A stretch of DNA of 32,697 nucleotides, from contig CAIVGK010000026.1 in NCBI GenBank assembly GCA_903905475.1, positions 1 to 32,697 on the forward strand, read 5' to 3'. The notes below the pieces were generated by a model, which did no database searches, was not told the DNA's origin, and worked only from the letters and a program-made list of their open reading frames with translations. This stretch comes from an uncultured Burkholderiales bacterium. Lineage in GTDB: Bacteria; Pseudomonadota; Gammaproteobacteria; Burkholderiales; Burkholderiaceae_C. How positions within the stretch are numbered: position 1 is the first letter of the stretch; each line of letters starts with the position of its first letter. Positions 18,582-27,295 of this stretch are shown one piece after another. The translations under genes and the position numbers were made by a program.

Positions 18582-19789
18582 CAGGCCACCGGGCGCGCCC
18601 GCTCGGGCGACAGAAATCCCACCCACACGGTGCGCACGCTGTGCCAGGCGAGGGTCAGCCCCTGCCACGCGGTGATGAGGTACAGCCCCGCCGGGCCGAT
18701 ACCGCACAGCACGCTCAAGGCCATGATGGTCATCGTGATGTTGCGACGCGCGATGAAGCTGCGCACCAGGCCGTCGATTCGCGTGGCGGCGTGCAGCCCG
18801 AAGCCCAGCCGATGCTTGGCAATGCCCAGCACGATGCGGTCGGCCACATAGAAAACGATCAGCCACACGGCCGCTTGATACAGAGGGTTGTCGCCACCGC
18901 GCGCGCCCAGTCCCCAGGCGAAGGCGAAATACCAGAACGGCGGATGCACGATGTCGAGGCCGTGGTCGAGCACGTTGCCGATCTTCGAATCGGTCAGGGT
19001 CAGCCGCGCCACCTTGCCATCGACGCTGTCGAGCACGCTCATGGCGTAGGCGCAGACAAAGCCCGCCAGAAAATCGCCGCGCGCGAACAGCGGCACCGCG
19101 GCGAAGGTCAGCAAGATCGACAGCACCGTCACCGCGTTGGGATGAATGCCCCACCGTGTGCACACACGCACCAGCGGCCACACCAGTGGCGGATAGACGT
19201 AGCGCGTGAGCAGGTCGGTCGAGCCCTTGTAGTTGTCCCAGAACATTTGCCGTTCGAGGCGGCGCCGCGTGGCCGCGTCATTGACGGCATAGATCCAGTA
19301 CGGCAGCGAGCGGCGCAGCTTGTCGATGAAGGCAGGAAACTCGCGCTCGTCGAGCGGTGCGATGAGCCCTGCGGCGCTCAGGGCATCGGCCACCTCCAGC
19401 AGGGTGTCGGCATCCGCCGGAATGGCCTCGCGCAGGTCAGGCGTCAGCCGCAAGGCCACGGCGCGCTGTGTGCCTTCGCCGCGAGCGGCCAGGCACGAAC
19501 CCGATGCACGCAACAAGAACTTGATCAGCCTCGGGTCGATGACGTTGGCGCCGTCCAGTGCGACCAGCGGGCCATCGGCCAGGGCTTGGCGCAAACGGCC
19601 GCCGAGCTTGCCGGCATCCGCGTGGAGCGCCGCGCCGGGCCAGTTCTGAGACTCAGCCGAGGGCCCGGACAACACCACCGAGGTGTCGCCGCCGAGCGGG
19701 CCGGCGCTGCGGCGCAAACGCTCGATCGCCGCCACGCCGAACAGGATCTCGGTGCGCGGGCAGGCGGCCGTGTCGACCCACAGCCTCAT
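18581..19789 (-). CDS. CDP-alcohol phosphatidyltransferase family protein with extra N-terminal domain
   Basis: 'DSVDGKVARLTLTDSKIGNVLDHGLD' matches DG-x2-AR-x8-G-x3-D-x3-D exactly; stop overlaps the downstream ATG (ATGA). Confidence 0.9.
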   Translation of the reverse strand: MRLWVDTAACPRTEILFGVAAIERLRRSAGPLGGDTSVVLSGPSAESQNWPGAALHADAGKLGGRLRQALADGPLVALDGANVIDPRLIKFLLRASGSCLAARGEGTQRAVALRLTPDLREAIPADADTLLEVADALSAAGLIAPLDEREFPAFIDKLRRSLPYWIYAVNDAATRRRLERQMFWDNYKGSTDLLTRYVYPPLVWPLVRVCTRWGIHPNAVTVLSILLTFAAVPLFARGDFLAGFVCAYAMSVLDSVDGKVARLTLTDSKIGNVLDHGLDIVHPPFWYFAFAWGLGARGGDNPLYQAAVWLIVFYVADRIVLGIAKHRLGFGLHAATRIDGLVRSFIARRNITMTIMALSVLCGIGPAGLYLITAWQGLTLAWHSVRTVWVGFLSPERARPVA

Positions 19790-20850
19790 GGTCGCTCGCA
19801 CGAGCGCAAGCGCACGAAACCGATCAAGGCGAACAGCAACGGAGCCCCCAGCGCGGTGACCAGCGGATGCAACTGGCCGCTGGAGCCCAGAGCGGCCAGG
19901 ATGCCATCGGAAAGAAGGAAGGCCAGACCGAGCACCAGCGCCAACAGCATCTGAGCCCCGCCACCACCACCGCGGGTGAGGGTCGAGGCCGTCGGCATGG
20001 CCAGCAGCAGCATGATGAACACGCCCAGTGGCGTCGTGAACGAACGGTACAAAGCGGTCTCGTAGTAGCTGCGCGGCTGTGATCCGGCGCGAGACCCGGC
20101 GATCACTTCGGCGAGCATCATAGTGGAGAGGTAAGGGCGGGCCACGCTCAGTCGCAGCACCTCGTCGGGAGACAAATTGGTCTGCCACTCGAGCGACTCG
20201 AGCTGCCGCCGCTGCATCCCTTGGGATTCGATTTGAAGCTCGGTGACGTCCTTGAGCTGCCAGGCTTGGCCGTCCCACTGTGCGCTCGCCGCACGCAGCC
20301 TCCCTGTGAGCAATCCCGCTTCTCGCGAATACGTGCGCACGCCGCGCAGCTGGAGCCCGTCGGGGCTGACAGCCTCGATCGATACCGGGCCGCCGCGGGT
20401 GTGTGCCCACAGCGTCTTGACTTCCTCATCGGGAGGGGCACTGGCGTTCCACCACTGCTTCAGTTCGAGCTCGACCCGCGGCAAAACCACCTGCAGCAGA
20501 CCCACCTGCACGGTGGCAAACACGATCAACACTGGCATCAGGTAGCCCAGCATGCGCATCAGGCTCACGCCGCTGGCGCGCATGGCCGTGATCTCGAGCG
20601 TGCGCGCCATGGAATTCAACACGCCCATGGTGCCCAGCAGCACCGCCAGCGGCAGCGCCAGCCCCAGCTCGGCCGGCAATCGCAGCAAGGCGTAATAAAG
20701 CAGACCGCCCACGCCTTGACCACGCTCGAGAATTTCAGTGGTCACATCGAGCAGTTCGAGCAACTGCATCATGGCCGTGAGCACCGCCAGCAGCGCGAGG
20801 ATCTGCAACCCGACGCGGCGGCGCAGGTAGGCCGACAGCTGCCCGGTCAT
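19786..20850 (-). CDS. LptG/LptF (YjgQ/YjgP) family permease, LptG-like
   Basis: 'LLELLDVTTEILERGQGVGGLLYYALLRLPAELGLALPLAVLLGTMGVLNSMARTLEITAMRASGVSLMRML' typical LptG N-terminus; C-terminal TM block; ATGA overlaps on both sides. Confidence 0.85.
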   Translation of the reverse strand: MTGQLSAYLRRRVGLQILALLAVLTAMMQLLELLDVTTEILERGQGVGGLLYYALLRLPAELGLALPLAVLLGTMGVLNSMARTLEITAMRASGVSLMRMLGYLMPVLIVFATVQVGLLQVVLPRVELELKQWWNASAPPDEEVKTLWAHTRGGPVSIEAVSPDGLQLRGVRTYSREAGLLTGRLRAASAQWDGQAWQLKDVTELQIESQGMQRRQLESLEWQTNLSPDEVLRLSVARPYLSTMMLAEVIAGSRAGSQPRSYYETALYRSFTTPLGVFIMLLLAMPTASTLTRGGGGGAQMLLALVLGLAFLLSDGILAALGSSGQLHPLVTALGAPLLFALIGFVRLRSCERP

Positions 20851-22031
20851 GGCGTGCTTTGGCGGGCCCGGGGCCGGGCGCGATCGATCAGGCCCTCGAC
20901 CGCAACCACGGCTCGCAACACCGGGTTGTCGCCGGGCCAGGCCAGGCTGCCCCGAAAGATCCACAGGCTCAAGCCCACGAACACGGCGTAGGGGACCCAC
21001 ACGGCGGCCGCAGCCGGCAAACGGCCGGTGTCAGCCAGGCTTTTGCCGAGCTGCAATGCGTGGTCGATGGCCAGCAGCGCGAGCACGCCGAAGATGACGC
21101 CGGGCGCGCGACGGCCCCGCTTGGCGGCCATGCCCAGCGGCAACGCCAGCAGGGGCAAGAAGGGAAAGATCAGCGCGCGCGCCAGCCGGCTGTGGAACTC
21201 GGCCGCCGGCTTGGTCTCGCCGCCTTCGAGGTGCATGTCCCGCCACAGCTCGGCCAGGGTTCGTTCGCGCACGCTCGCCCCTCGAGCTTCCATGGGCTCC
21301 GGTTTGGGCGTGAAGTCATTGGCTGAAAACCCCGTCTCGAAGCGCGAGATCGACAGCGACGCCTTGTGGTCGTTCTCGTTCACGACCAGCCCGTCTTCGA
21401 GCTTCAGTTGCAGCCCCTCGGGGGTGGGCACGATGCGCCCCCGTGCGGCCGTCAGGATCTGTTCGCTGTTCGCGCCGCGGCGTTCCATGAACACGCCGCG
21501 CAGGCCGCGGCCGTCCGGCTCGATCACGTCGGCGGTGAAGGTGACGCCTTGCCCGATGTCGAGGAAGTGGTTTTCCTCGACGCGCGCGTCCCAGCCGGTT
21601 TGCAGCACCTGATTCACCGCCACGTGGTAGCCGTAGCGCGCCAGCGGCTGCAGCTGCCCGTACAGGTAGACGCTGAACAAGCTGAGCATCAGCGCGAGCA
21701 TGAAGTAGGGCGCCGCGATGCGGCCGATCGAGCGACCGGCCACCAGCATCATGTCGAGCTCGTTGTCGTCGCACATGCGGGCCACGGCCATGAAGATCGC
21801 CGCGGTGAACGCCATCGGCAGCGCCAGGCCCAGGTAGTGCGGCACCAGCGTGGACGCCATCACCAGCACGCTCGACGGCGGCGCTCCCGCCGAGGCGGCC
21901 AGATCGAACAGGCGCAGCAGCCGCTCGAGCAGCTGCGCCAGCAGCAGCGCCACCAGCGACAGCGCCAGCGGCCCAGCGATCAGACGCAAGACGTAGCGAT
22001 CGATTCGGTCCAGAGGGAACCAGGGAAACAA
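20847..22031 (-). CDS. LptF/LptG family permease, LptF-like
   Basis: 'IDRYVLRLIAGPLALSLVALLLAQLLERLLRLFDL..', 'DDNELDMMLVAGRSIGRIAAPYF', 'RLARALIFPFLPLLALPLGMAAKRGRR'; TTG 22031 proposed start, start uncertain. Confidence 0.85.
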   Translation of the reverse strand: MFPWFPLDRIDRYVLRLIAGPLALSLVALLLAQLLERLLRLFDLAASAGAPPSSVLVMASTLVPHYLGLALPMAFTAAIFMAVARMCDDNELDMMLVAGRSIGRIAAPYFMLALMLSLFSVYLYGQLQPLARYGYHVAVNQVLQTGWDARVEENHFLDIGQGVTFTADVIEPDGRGLRGVFMERRGANSEQILTAARGRIVPTPEGLQLKLEDGLVVNENDHKASLSISRFETGFSANDFTPKPEPMEARGASVRERTLAELWRDMHLEGGETKPAAEFHSRLARALIFPFLPLLALPLGMAAKRGRRAPGVIFGVLALLAIDHALQLGKSLADTGRLPAAAAVWVPYAVFVGLSLWIFRGSLAWPGDNPVLRAVVAVEGLIDRARPRARQSTP

Positions 22032-22042
22032 GGTGACGGGTC

Positions 22043-22510
22043 CTAGCCGGCGCAGCGCAGCCACGCCTGCCGCAGTGGCGCGAGCAGCGCATCGCTCATC
22101 GCAGGGTCCAGCGCCACGGCCGCATCGAGCGCCGGCGGGCCGGGCCAGCCGGCGTCGCGGAACTCGACGTCGCCGAACCGGCGCGAGCCCTCGTAACGCG
22201 GGATGACGTGAAAGTGCACGTCCCGGTCGACCATCATCAGCATCAGGTAGTTGATGCGCTCGCAGGCGATCACCTCCCGAAGCGTGGATTCGATGCGGCC
22301 CACCAGCTCGCGCAACTCGGCATAGCCCTGCGCGCTGACCTCGGCAAACGATGTCACCGGCTCGCGGCAGATCAACACCAGCGAGCCCAGCGCGGGTTGG
22401 CGCGCTCGCAGCAGCACGGTCCAGCAGTCGGTTTGCGCCAGGCGGGTGGCCGGGTCGCCGAACTTGGTCTCAGTTGCGTTGGCCATGCTCGGGTTCATCT
22501 GGGAAATCAC
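22043..22510 (-). CDS. HIT family protein
   Basis: 'DCWTVLLRARQPALGSLVLICREPVTSFAEVS', 'MVDRDVHFHVIPRY' (HIT motif with first His replaced by Asp). Confidence 0.8.
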   Translation of the reverse strand: MISQMNPSMANATETKFGDPATRLAQTDCWTVLLRARQPALGSLVLICREPVTSFAEVSAQGYAELRELVGRIESTLREVIACERINYLMLMMVDRDVHFHVIPRYEGSRRFGDVEFRDAGWPGPPALDAAVALDPAMSDALLAPLRQAWLRCAG

Positions 22511-23430
22511 AGCGCTCGATTATCGGCCGCGGTGCTGGGCACGCTGCGCGGCAAACACAGCTCGTAGACGGCGTCGGTCATGAAGGCGTTCGAGTCGACC
22601 GACCAGCGCCGCACCGTGACCTCGGCGCGCAGATCGCCGCCGATGCCCATCAGGCGCAGCCGATGCCAGCGCGCGCCTTGATCCTGGGGGTTGGGCAGCG
22701 CCGACGACGACGGCACGCACAGGCAGGGAATCGGCTCGCGCGGCCCGGCAATGGCGTCCAGGCGTGCGTCGCGGGCGTGCCCGTGCAGCACCAGCTCGGC
22801 ACCCGCGCGCTGGAGCACCGCGCGCAGCGCCGCGCCATCGGCCAGCGCCTTGCGCCAGCCGATGGCGCCCGCAGCGGCAGGGTGGTGGAGGAGGACGATG
22901 CGCGCGCGCCCAGCCCGGCCTTCGGCGCTCAGGACCTGCTCGAGCCGGGCGAGTTGCTGTGCGCCCAGCCGGCCGCGCGCGAGCAGCGGCGCGGTGGGCA
23001 GCGCGGAATTCAGACCGATGACCGACGCCTGGCCCACGCGGTGCACGTAGGGCCAGCCATCGCTCAAGCGCGTCCAGGGCGCCCACCGATCCAGGCCCTC
23101 GGCCGGCGGCACGTGCATCAACGCGTCGTGGTTACCAGGTACCAGGCTCACGCGCTCGGCCGGGCCGAGCCCGGCAAGCCAATCGGCGGCCTGCCGGAAC
23201 TCGCCCGGCAGCGAGAAGTTGGTGATGTCGCCCGTCAGCACGACGTGGTCGACGGCGTGGTCGCGCACATCGTGCTGGAGCGAATCGAGGATGTCGCTTC
23301 GGTGCAGCGCGCGGCGCCGGTACCACGACCACACGCTGAGCTGGCGCTTGGACAGGTGCTGAAGCAGGGACAAACGGGGTTCGAAGGGCAGGTGCAAATC
23401 GGAGATGTGCGCGAACGTCAAGTCGCTCAT
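22507..23430 (-). CDS. Calcineurin-like metallophosphoesterase
   Basis: 'FAHISDLHL', 'VVLTGDITNF', 'SLVPGNHDAL', 'LLHHP', 'LVLHGHARDA' metallophosphoesterase motifs; ATG 23430. Confidence 0.9.
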   Translation of the reverse strand: MSDLTFAHISDLHLPFEPRLSLLQHLSKRQLSVWSWYRRRALHRSDILDSLQHDVRDHAVDHVVLTGDITNFSLPGEFRQAADWLAGLGPAERVSLVPGNHDALMHVPPAEGLDRWAPWTRLSDGWPYVHRVGQASVIGLNSALPTAPLLARGRLGAQQLARLEQVLSAEGRAGRARIVLLHHPAAAGAIGWRKALADGAALRAVLQRAGAELVLHGHARDARLDAIAGPREPIPCLCVPSSSALPNPQDQGARWHRLRLMGIGGDLRAEVTVRRWSVDSNAFMTDAVYELCLPRSVPSTAADNRAL

Positions 23431-23527
23431 CGATAATGCCCGGCTGCTGTTTCGTCTTTCACGACTTGGGTATCCACCCCCGGATGATGCCAAAAAAACT
23501 TTCGCCGTCGGGCCCTGGGCGGGCTCG

Positions 23528-24652
23528 GTGAGCGCCGCTGAATCTCCCGCTCGCCTCACGGCGGGCGTCATCGTCGGCCAGTCGGCTCTGCGGGTGTGGG
23601 GCCTGACGTCTGAGCTGCGGCTGCAGCGGCAACTGGCGCGCTTTCGGGTGGTGGACGATGCGTCGGCGGCACAGCGGCGGGTGCTGCTGCGCGCCGACTG
23701 GGTCTATGACGACGCGCTGGTGCGCGGCCTGGTCGATGCGGCTGACGACGTGGCGCTCGTGGCACCTGACGGCACCGTGGTCGCGCTCGCCGTGGCGGCG
23801 ACCGTCGCCGATGCGGCAGCGCTGCTCGCCGAGCACCGCGCGCCCGCCTGTGCCCGCCAGGTCACGCCGGCGCAGCTGGCCGATGGCTACAACGATGCGC
23901 TGCGCAAGCGCGAGCCGCCGTACCTGATGCCGCTGGTGGCCGCCGATCTGCCCGCCATCGAAAAACGCATCTTTGCCGGCTCGTACAAGGGTGTGACCGA
24001 TCTGGTCACGCTGTATGTGTGGCCGAGTCCGGCGCGCTGGGTCACCCGTGTGTGCGCCAACAACGGCATCACGCCGAACCAGGTCACCTCGGCGAGCCTG
24101 CTGCTGGTGTTCGTGGCGATGGGGCTGTTCTGGACCGGCCACTACGGCTGGGGCATGGCCGCAGCCTGGGTCATGACGTTTTTGGACACGGTCGACGGCA
24201 AGCTGGCACGCGTGACGCTGCGTTCGTCGCCGTTCGGCAACTTCTTTGATCACTCGATCGACCTGATCCACCCGCCGTTCTGGTGGTGGGCCTGGATCGT
24301 CGGCCTGCCGGCGGCCGGCTTCGCCTACGAGTATTCGGCGTTGGCGCTGACGGTGATCGTGGCCGGCTATGTGCTGCAGCGCATCGAAGAAGGCATCTTC
24401 ATGGCCTGCTTCAAGATGGACATGCACGTGTGGGAGCGCTTCGACAGCCGCTTGCGCCTCATCACCGCGCGGCGCAACCCGAACCTGCTGATCCTCAACG
24501 CGTCGCTGCTCTTCGGCCGACCCGATCTGGGCATCGGCCTGGTCGCGCTGTGGACGGCCGTGTGTCTGGTGCTCCATGCGCTGCGCATCGCGCAGGCCGG
24601 GCTCGCGCGACGGCACGGCCCGCTGCGCTCGTGGCTCGCCACTCCCACGTGA
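23528..24652 (+). CDS. CDP-alcohol phosphatidyltransferase family protein with extra N-terminal domain (paralog of 18581..19789)
   Basis: 'DTVDGKLARVTLRSSPFGNFFDHSIDLIHPPFWWW' matches the CDP-AP signature; ORF open from 23405, start codon uncertain. Confidence 0.88.
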   Translation: MSAAESPARLTAGVIVGQSALRVWGLTSELRLQRQLARFRVVDDASAAQRRVLLRADWVYDDALVRGLVDAADDVALVAPDGTVVALAVAATVADAAALLAEHRAPACARQVTPAQLADGYNDALRKREPPYLMPLVAADLPAIEKRIFAGSYKGVTDLVTLYVWPSPARWVTRVCANNGITPNQVTSASLLLVFVAMGLFWTGHYGWGMAAAWVMTFLDTVDGKLARVTLRSSPFGNFFDHSIDLIHPPFWWWAWIVGLPAAGFAYEYSALALTVIVAGYVLQRIEEGIFMACFKMDMHVWERFDSRLRLITARRNPNLLILNASLLFGRPDLGIGLVALWTAVCLVLHALRIAQAGLARRHGPLRSWLATPT

Positions 24653-25584
24653 GCGATGAGCTGAAGTCCCTGATCGGCGCCGAGCTGTGCCGTGAGGTGC
24701 CGCTTGCCGTGACATCGCTCGCCAAGCAGCTCGCCGATCGTGCGGGGGGTGAGGCTGTTGCGGTGTTGTTCTACGGCTCGAACCTGCGCGATGCCCGACT
24801 GGACGGCGTGCTGGATTTCTACGTTTTGCTCGATCGTGTCGGCGCCTGGCCCGGGTCTCGCTTGGCAGCGCTCGCCAATTTGGTGCTGCCACCCAACGTC
24901 GGGTACCTTGAAGGGCAGGTTGACGAAACGACGTTGCGCGCGAAATTCGCGCTGATCAGCCTTCCGCAGTTCAGCCGCGGGGTGTCGTTCGGATCACTCG
25001 ACACCACGCTGTGGGCGCGTTTTTCACAGCCTTGCTGCATGGTCTGGGCGCGCAGCGACGCGGACCGACAAGCCGTCACCGATGCGGTCTGTCAGGCCGT
25101 CATCACCGCAGCGCGTTGGGCCGCACAACTCGGCCCCGACAGCGGCGATGCCTTGTCCTTTTGGCGCGCGCTGTTTGCCAGAACCTACGGCGCGGAGCTT
25201 CGCGTCGAGAAAGGCTCGCGCCCCAATGACATCGTGGCGCGCGATGCCGAGCGGTACTCGGGCTTGCTTGAACATGCCTGGCACGCTGCAGGGATCGCCT
25301 TTGATCGCACTGTCGACGGTTGTCTGGTGCCGGCGCTTCACCCTTCATCACGTCACAGCGCCACACGTCGCTGGCGATTGCGGCAGCGGCTGGGCAAGCT
25401 TCTGAATGGGCTTCGCTTGATCAAGGCCGCCTTTACCTTTGACCGCGCGATGGACTACGTGGTCTGGAAAGTGGAGCGACATTCAGGCGTTCGCCCCGAC
25501 ATCACGGACTGGCAACGGCGCCATCCGCTTCTGGCTGCGCCCGGCTTGTACCTTCGCCTGCGCAAGCTGAATCTTTTGCGATGA
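24649..25584 (+). CDS. Nucleotidyltransferase-fold protein, possibly Tam41-like phosphatidate cytidylyltransferase
   Basis: 'AVLFYGSNLRDARLDGVLDFYVLLDR' resembles the YGS...LDF region of Tam41; GTG start overlaps the upstream TGA stop. Confidence 0.5.
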   Translation: MSDELKSLIGAELCREVPLAVTSLAKQLADRAGGEAVAVLFYGSNLRDARLDGVLDFYVLLDRVGAWPGSRLAALANLVLPPNVGYLEGQVDETTLRAKFALISLPQFSRGVSFGSLDTTLWARFSQPCCMVWARSDADRQAVTDAVCQAVITAARWAAQLGPDSGDALSFWRALFARTYGAELRVEKGSRPNDIVARDAERYSGLLEHAWHAAGIAFDRTVDGCLVPALHPSSRHSATRRWRLRQRLGKLLNGLRLIKAAFTFDRAMDYVVWKVERHSGVRPDITDWQRRHPLLAAPGLYLRLRKLNLLR

Positions 25585-25840
25585 GGTTGTGTCGGCAGCC
25601 CCAGGCTCCAAGCGAAGATTTGGAACCGTTCAACAAGGCGCGGCTGTCACGATGAAGGCCCGATGGGGCCGAGAGCCGGGACATTGCCATCAATCGCCGA
25701 CTCGTACACTCGGTTGGCTCAAGGCAGCGGCAGGTTGTTGAGTTGTGGGTCACGAGGTTGGGAGCCCGCAGTCGACCTTTACCTTGAAGATCCTTGTCAG
25801 GGCCTCTCATCGCCAGTCCGAAACTCTTCAGTTGGAAACC

Positions 25841-27091
25841 ATGCCGCCAGATATTCAATCGATTGAGTCAGTGAGCCCCACGCAGTTTTTGAACAACCCA
25901 CGGACGAATCAGGACAAGCTCCACCTGGCGCTGTTCATCTCAGGCCTCGCGGTGGGGGGCGTGGAGCGCACGATGCTGTCGCTGGCCCATGAATTGGCCC
26001 TGCGCGGCCATCGCGTTGACCTCTTGGTCACCAAGGGGCAAGGGTTCTTCAGGGACTCCGTGTCACCGCTGGTTCGCTTGATTGATCTCGAGCCATGGTG
26101 GATGCGCCTTCCGTTTATGGGGCCGTCGAAGCGCACGCGAAGCCTGACCAGTGCTCCAGCCGTCGCCCGATATTTGCGAGGTAACCGTCCCGATGTCCTG
26201 CTGGCGGCCTCGCACTACGTCAACCTGGCTGCGATTTGGGGCCGTCGGCTTGCGGGTACTGGCACCCCGTTGGTGATCCGGCAGTGCACGCATCTCTCCA
26301 CTGCGATCCTCAACACGAAATTCCTGACCGGTCGCCGGCCGTTTCTGGGTTGGATGGTGCGCCGGTTTTTTCCGCAAGCCGATGCCATCGTGGCGGTTTC
26401 AAATGGAGTGGCAGACGACCTGGCCGTCGTGGCAGCGCTGCCGCGTCAGGCCATCCGCACGATTTACAACCCGGTCGTTACGCCTGACCTGCCGGCGCGG
26501 GCCCTCGCGCCGCTCGACCACCCATGGTTCGCGCCTGGAGCACCGCCGGTGATCTTGGGGGTCGGCAGACTGGCCGCCCAAAAGGATTTTTCCACCTTGA
26601 TTCGGGCCTTTGCCAGAGTCCATGCTTGTCGGCCAGTCCGGTTGATGATCCTTGGGGAGGGGAAAAATCGAAGAGAACTGGAGGAGCTGGCAGATTCACT
26701 CGGGGTGCGCCAGGACCTTTCGTTGCCTGGATTTGAGGAAAACCCGTTCGCCTACATGGCGCGCTCGGCGGTTTTCGCGCTTTCGTCTCTTTATGAGGGG
26801 CTACCGGGTGTCCTGGTACAGGCGATGGCCTGTGGTTGTCCGGTCGTCAGCACCGATTGCCCCAGCGGACCCATGGAAATTTTGCAAAACGGCACCCATG
26901 GTCTTCTGGTCCCGGTGGGTGACGATGAAGTGATGGCGAAAGCGATTCAAACTCAGTTGGATGCCCCGCGTCATCAGGAGCGATTACGAGAACGCGCAGC
27001 CGAGTTTTCTGCAGACCGCGCCGTGGATGAGCACCTTGAAGTGCTGTTCGATGTTTACAGGAGCAGCCTACTTAATTTAAGGAAAGGCTGA
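25841..27091 (+). CDS. Glycosyltransferase family 4 (GT4)
   Basis: 'ISGLAVGGVERTMLSLAHELALRGHRVDLL', 'ILGVGRLAAQKDFSTLIRAFARV', 'RLMILGEGKNRRELEELADSLGV', 'SSLYEGLPGVLVQAMACGCPVVSTDCPSGPMEIL'; ATG 25841. Confidence 0.92.
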   Translation: MPPDIQSIESVSPTQFLNNPRTNQDKLHLALFISGLAVGGVERTMLSLAHELALRGHRVDLLVTKGQGFFRDSVSPLVRLIDLEPWWMRLPFMGPSKRTRSLTSAPAVARYLRGNRPDVLLAASHYVNLAAIWGRRLAGTGTPLVIRQCTHLSTAILNTKFLTGRRPFLGWMVRRFFPQADAIVAVSNGVADDLAVVAALPRQAIRTIYNPVVTPDLPARALAPLDHPWFAPGAPPVILGVGRLAAQKDFSTLIRAFARVHACRPVRLMILGEGKNRRELEELADSLGVRQDLSLPGFEENPFAYMARSAVFALSSLYEGLPGVLVQAMACGCPVVSTDCPSGPMEILQNGTHGLLVPVGDDEVMAKAIQTQLDAPRHQERLRERAAEFSADRAVDEHLEVLFDVYRSSLLNLRKG

Positions 27092-27295
27092 TCAGCCGGC
27101 CCTGAAAAACCTCTGCAAGCCGCATTACGAATCACTTTGCGGTATGAGTATTGAAGTCGAGAGTCACTGGGAACAATGTTCCAGAATTCCGATTTATCGT
27201 GGATTCGATTCTGCACCTGTAGGCCGAGAATTCATTCGGGCTTCTGGTCTTTTCGGCGCCGACCCCTTGAGTAAATTTAAATAATAAATAAATAT

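Noticed and set aside
17379-18851. 490-aa plus-strand ORF
   Set aside because: Antisense to the GNAT-like gene and CDP-AP; shadow-ORF composition.
18641-19954. 437-aa plus-strand ORF
   Set aside because: Antisense to the CDP-alcohol phosphotransferase with an exact catalytic signature.
23459-24892. 477-aa minus-strand ORF
   Set aside because: Antisense to the CDP-AP and Tam41-like genes; Arg/His-rich shadow ORF.
25502-25858. 118-aa minus-strand ORF in the gap before GT4
   Set aside because: No recognisable domain, no convincing coding signature; probably spurious.
25855-25866. Palindrome tcaatcgattga
   Set aside because: Short, within the GT4 N-terminal codons; likely chance.
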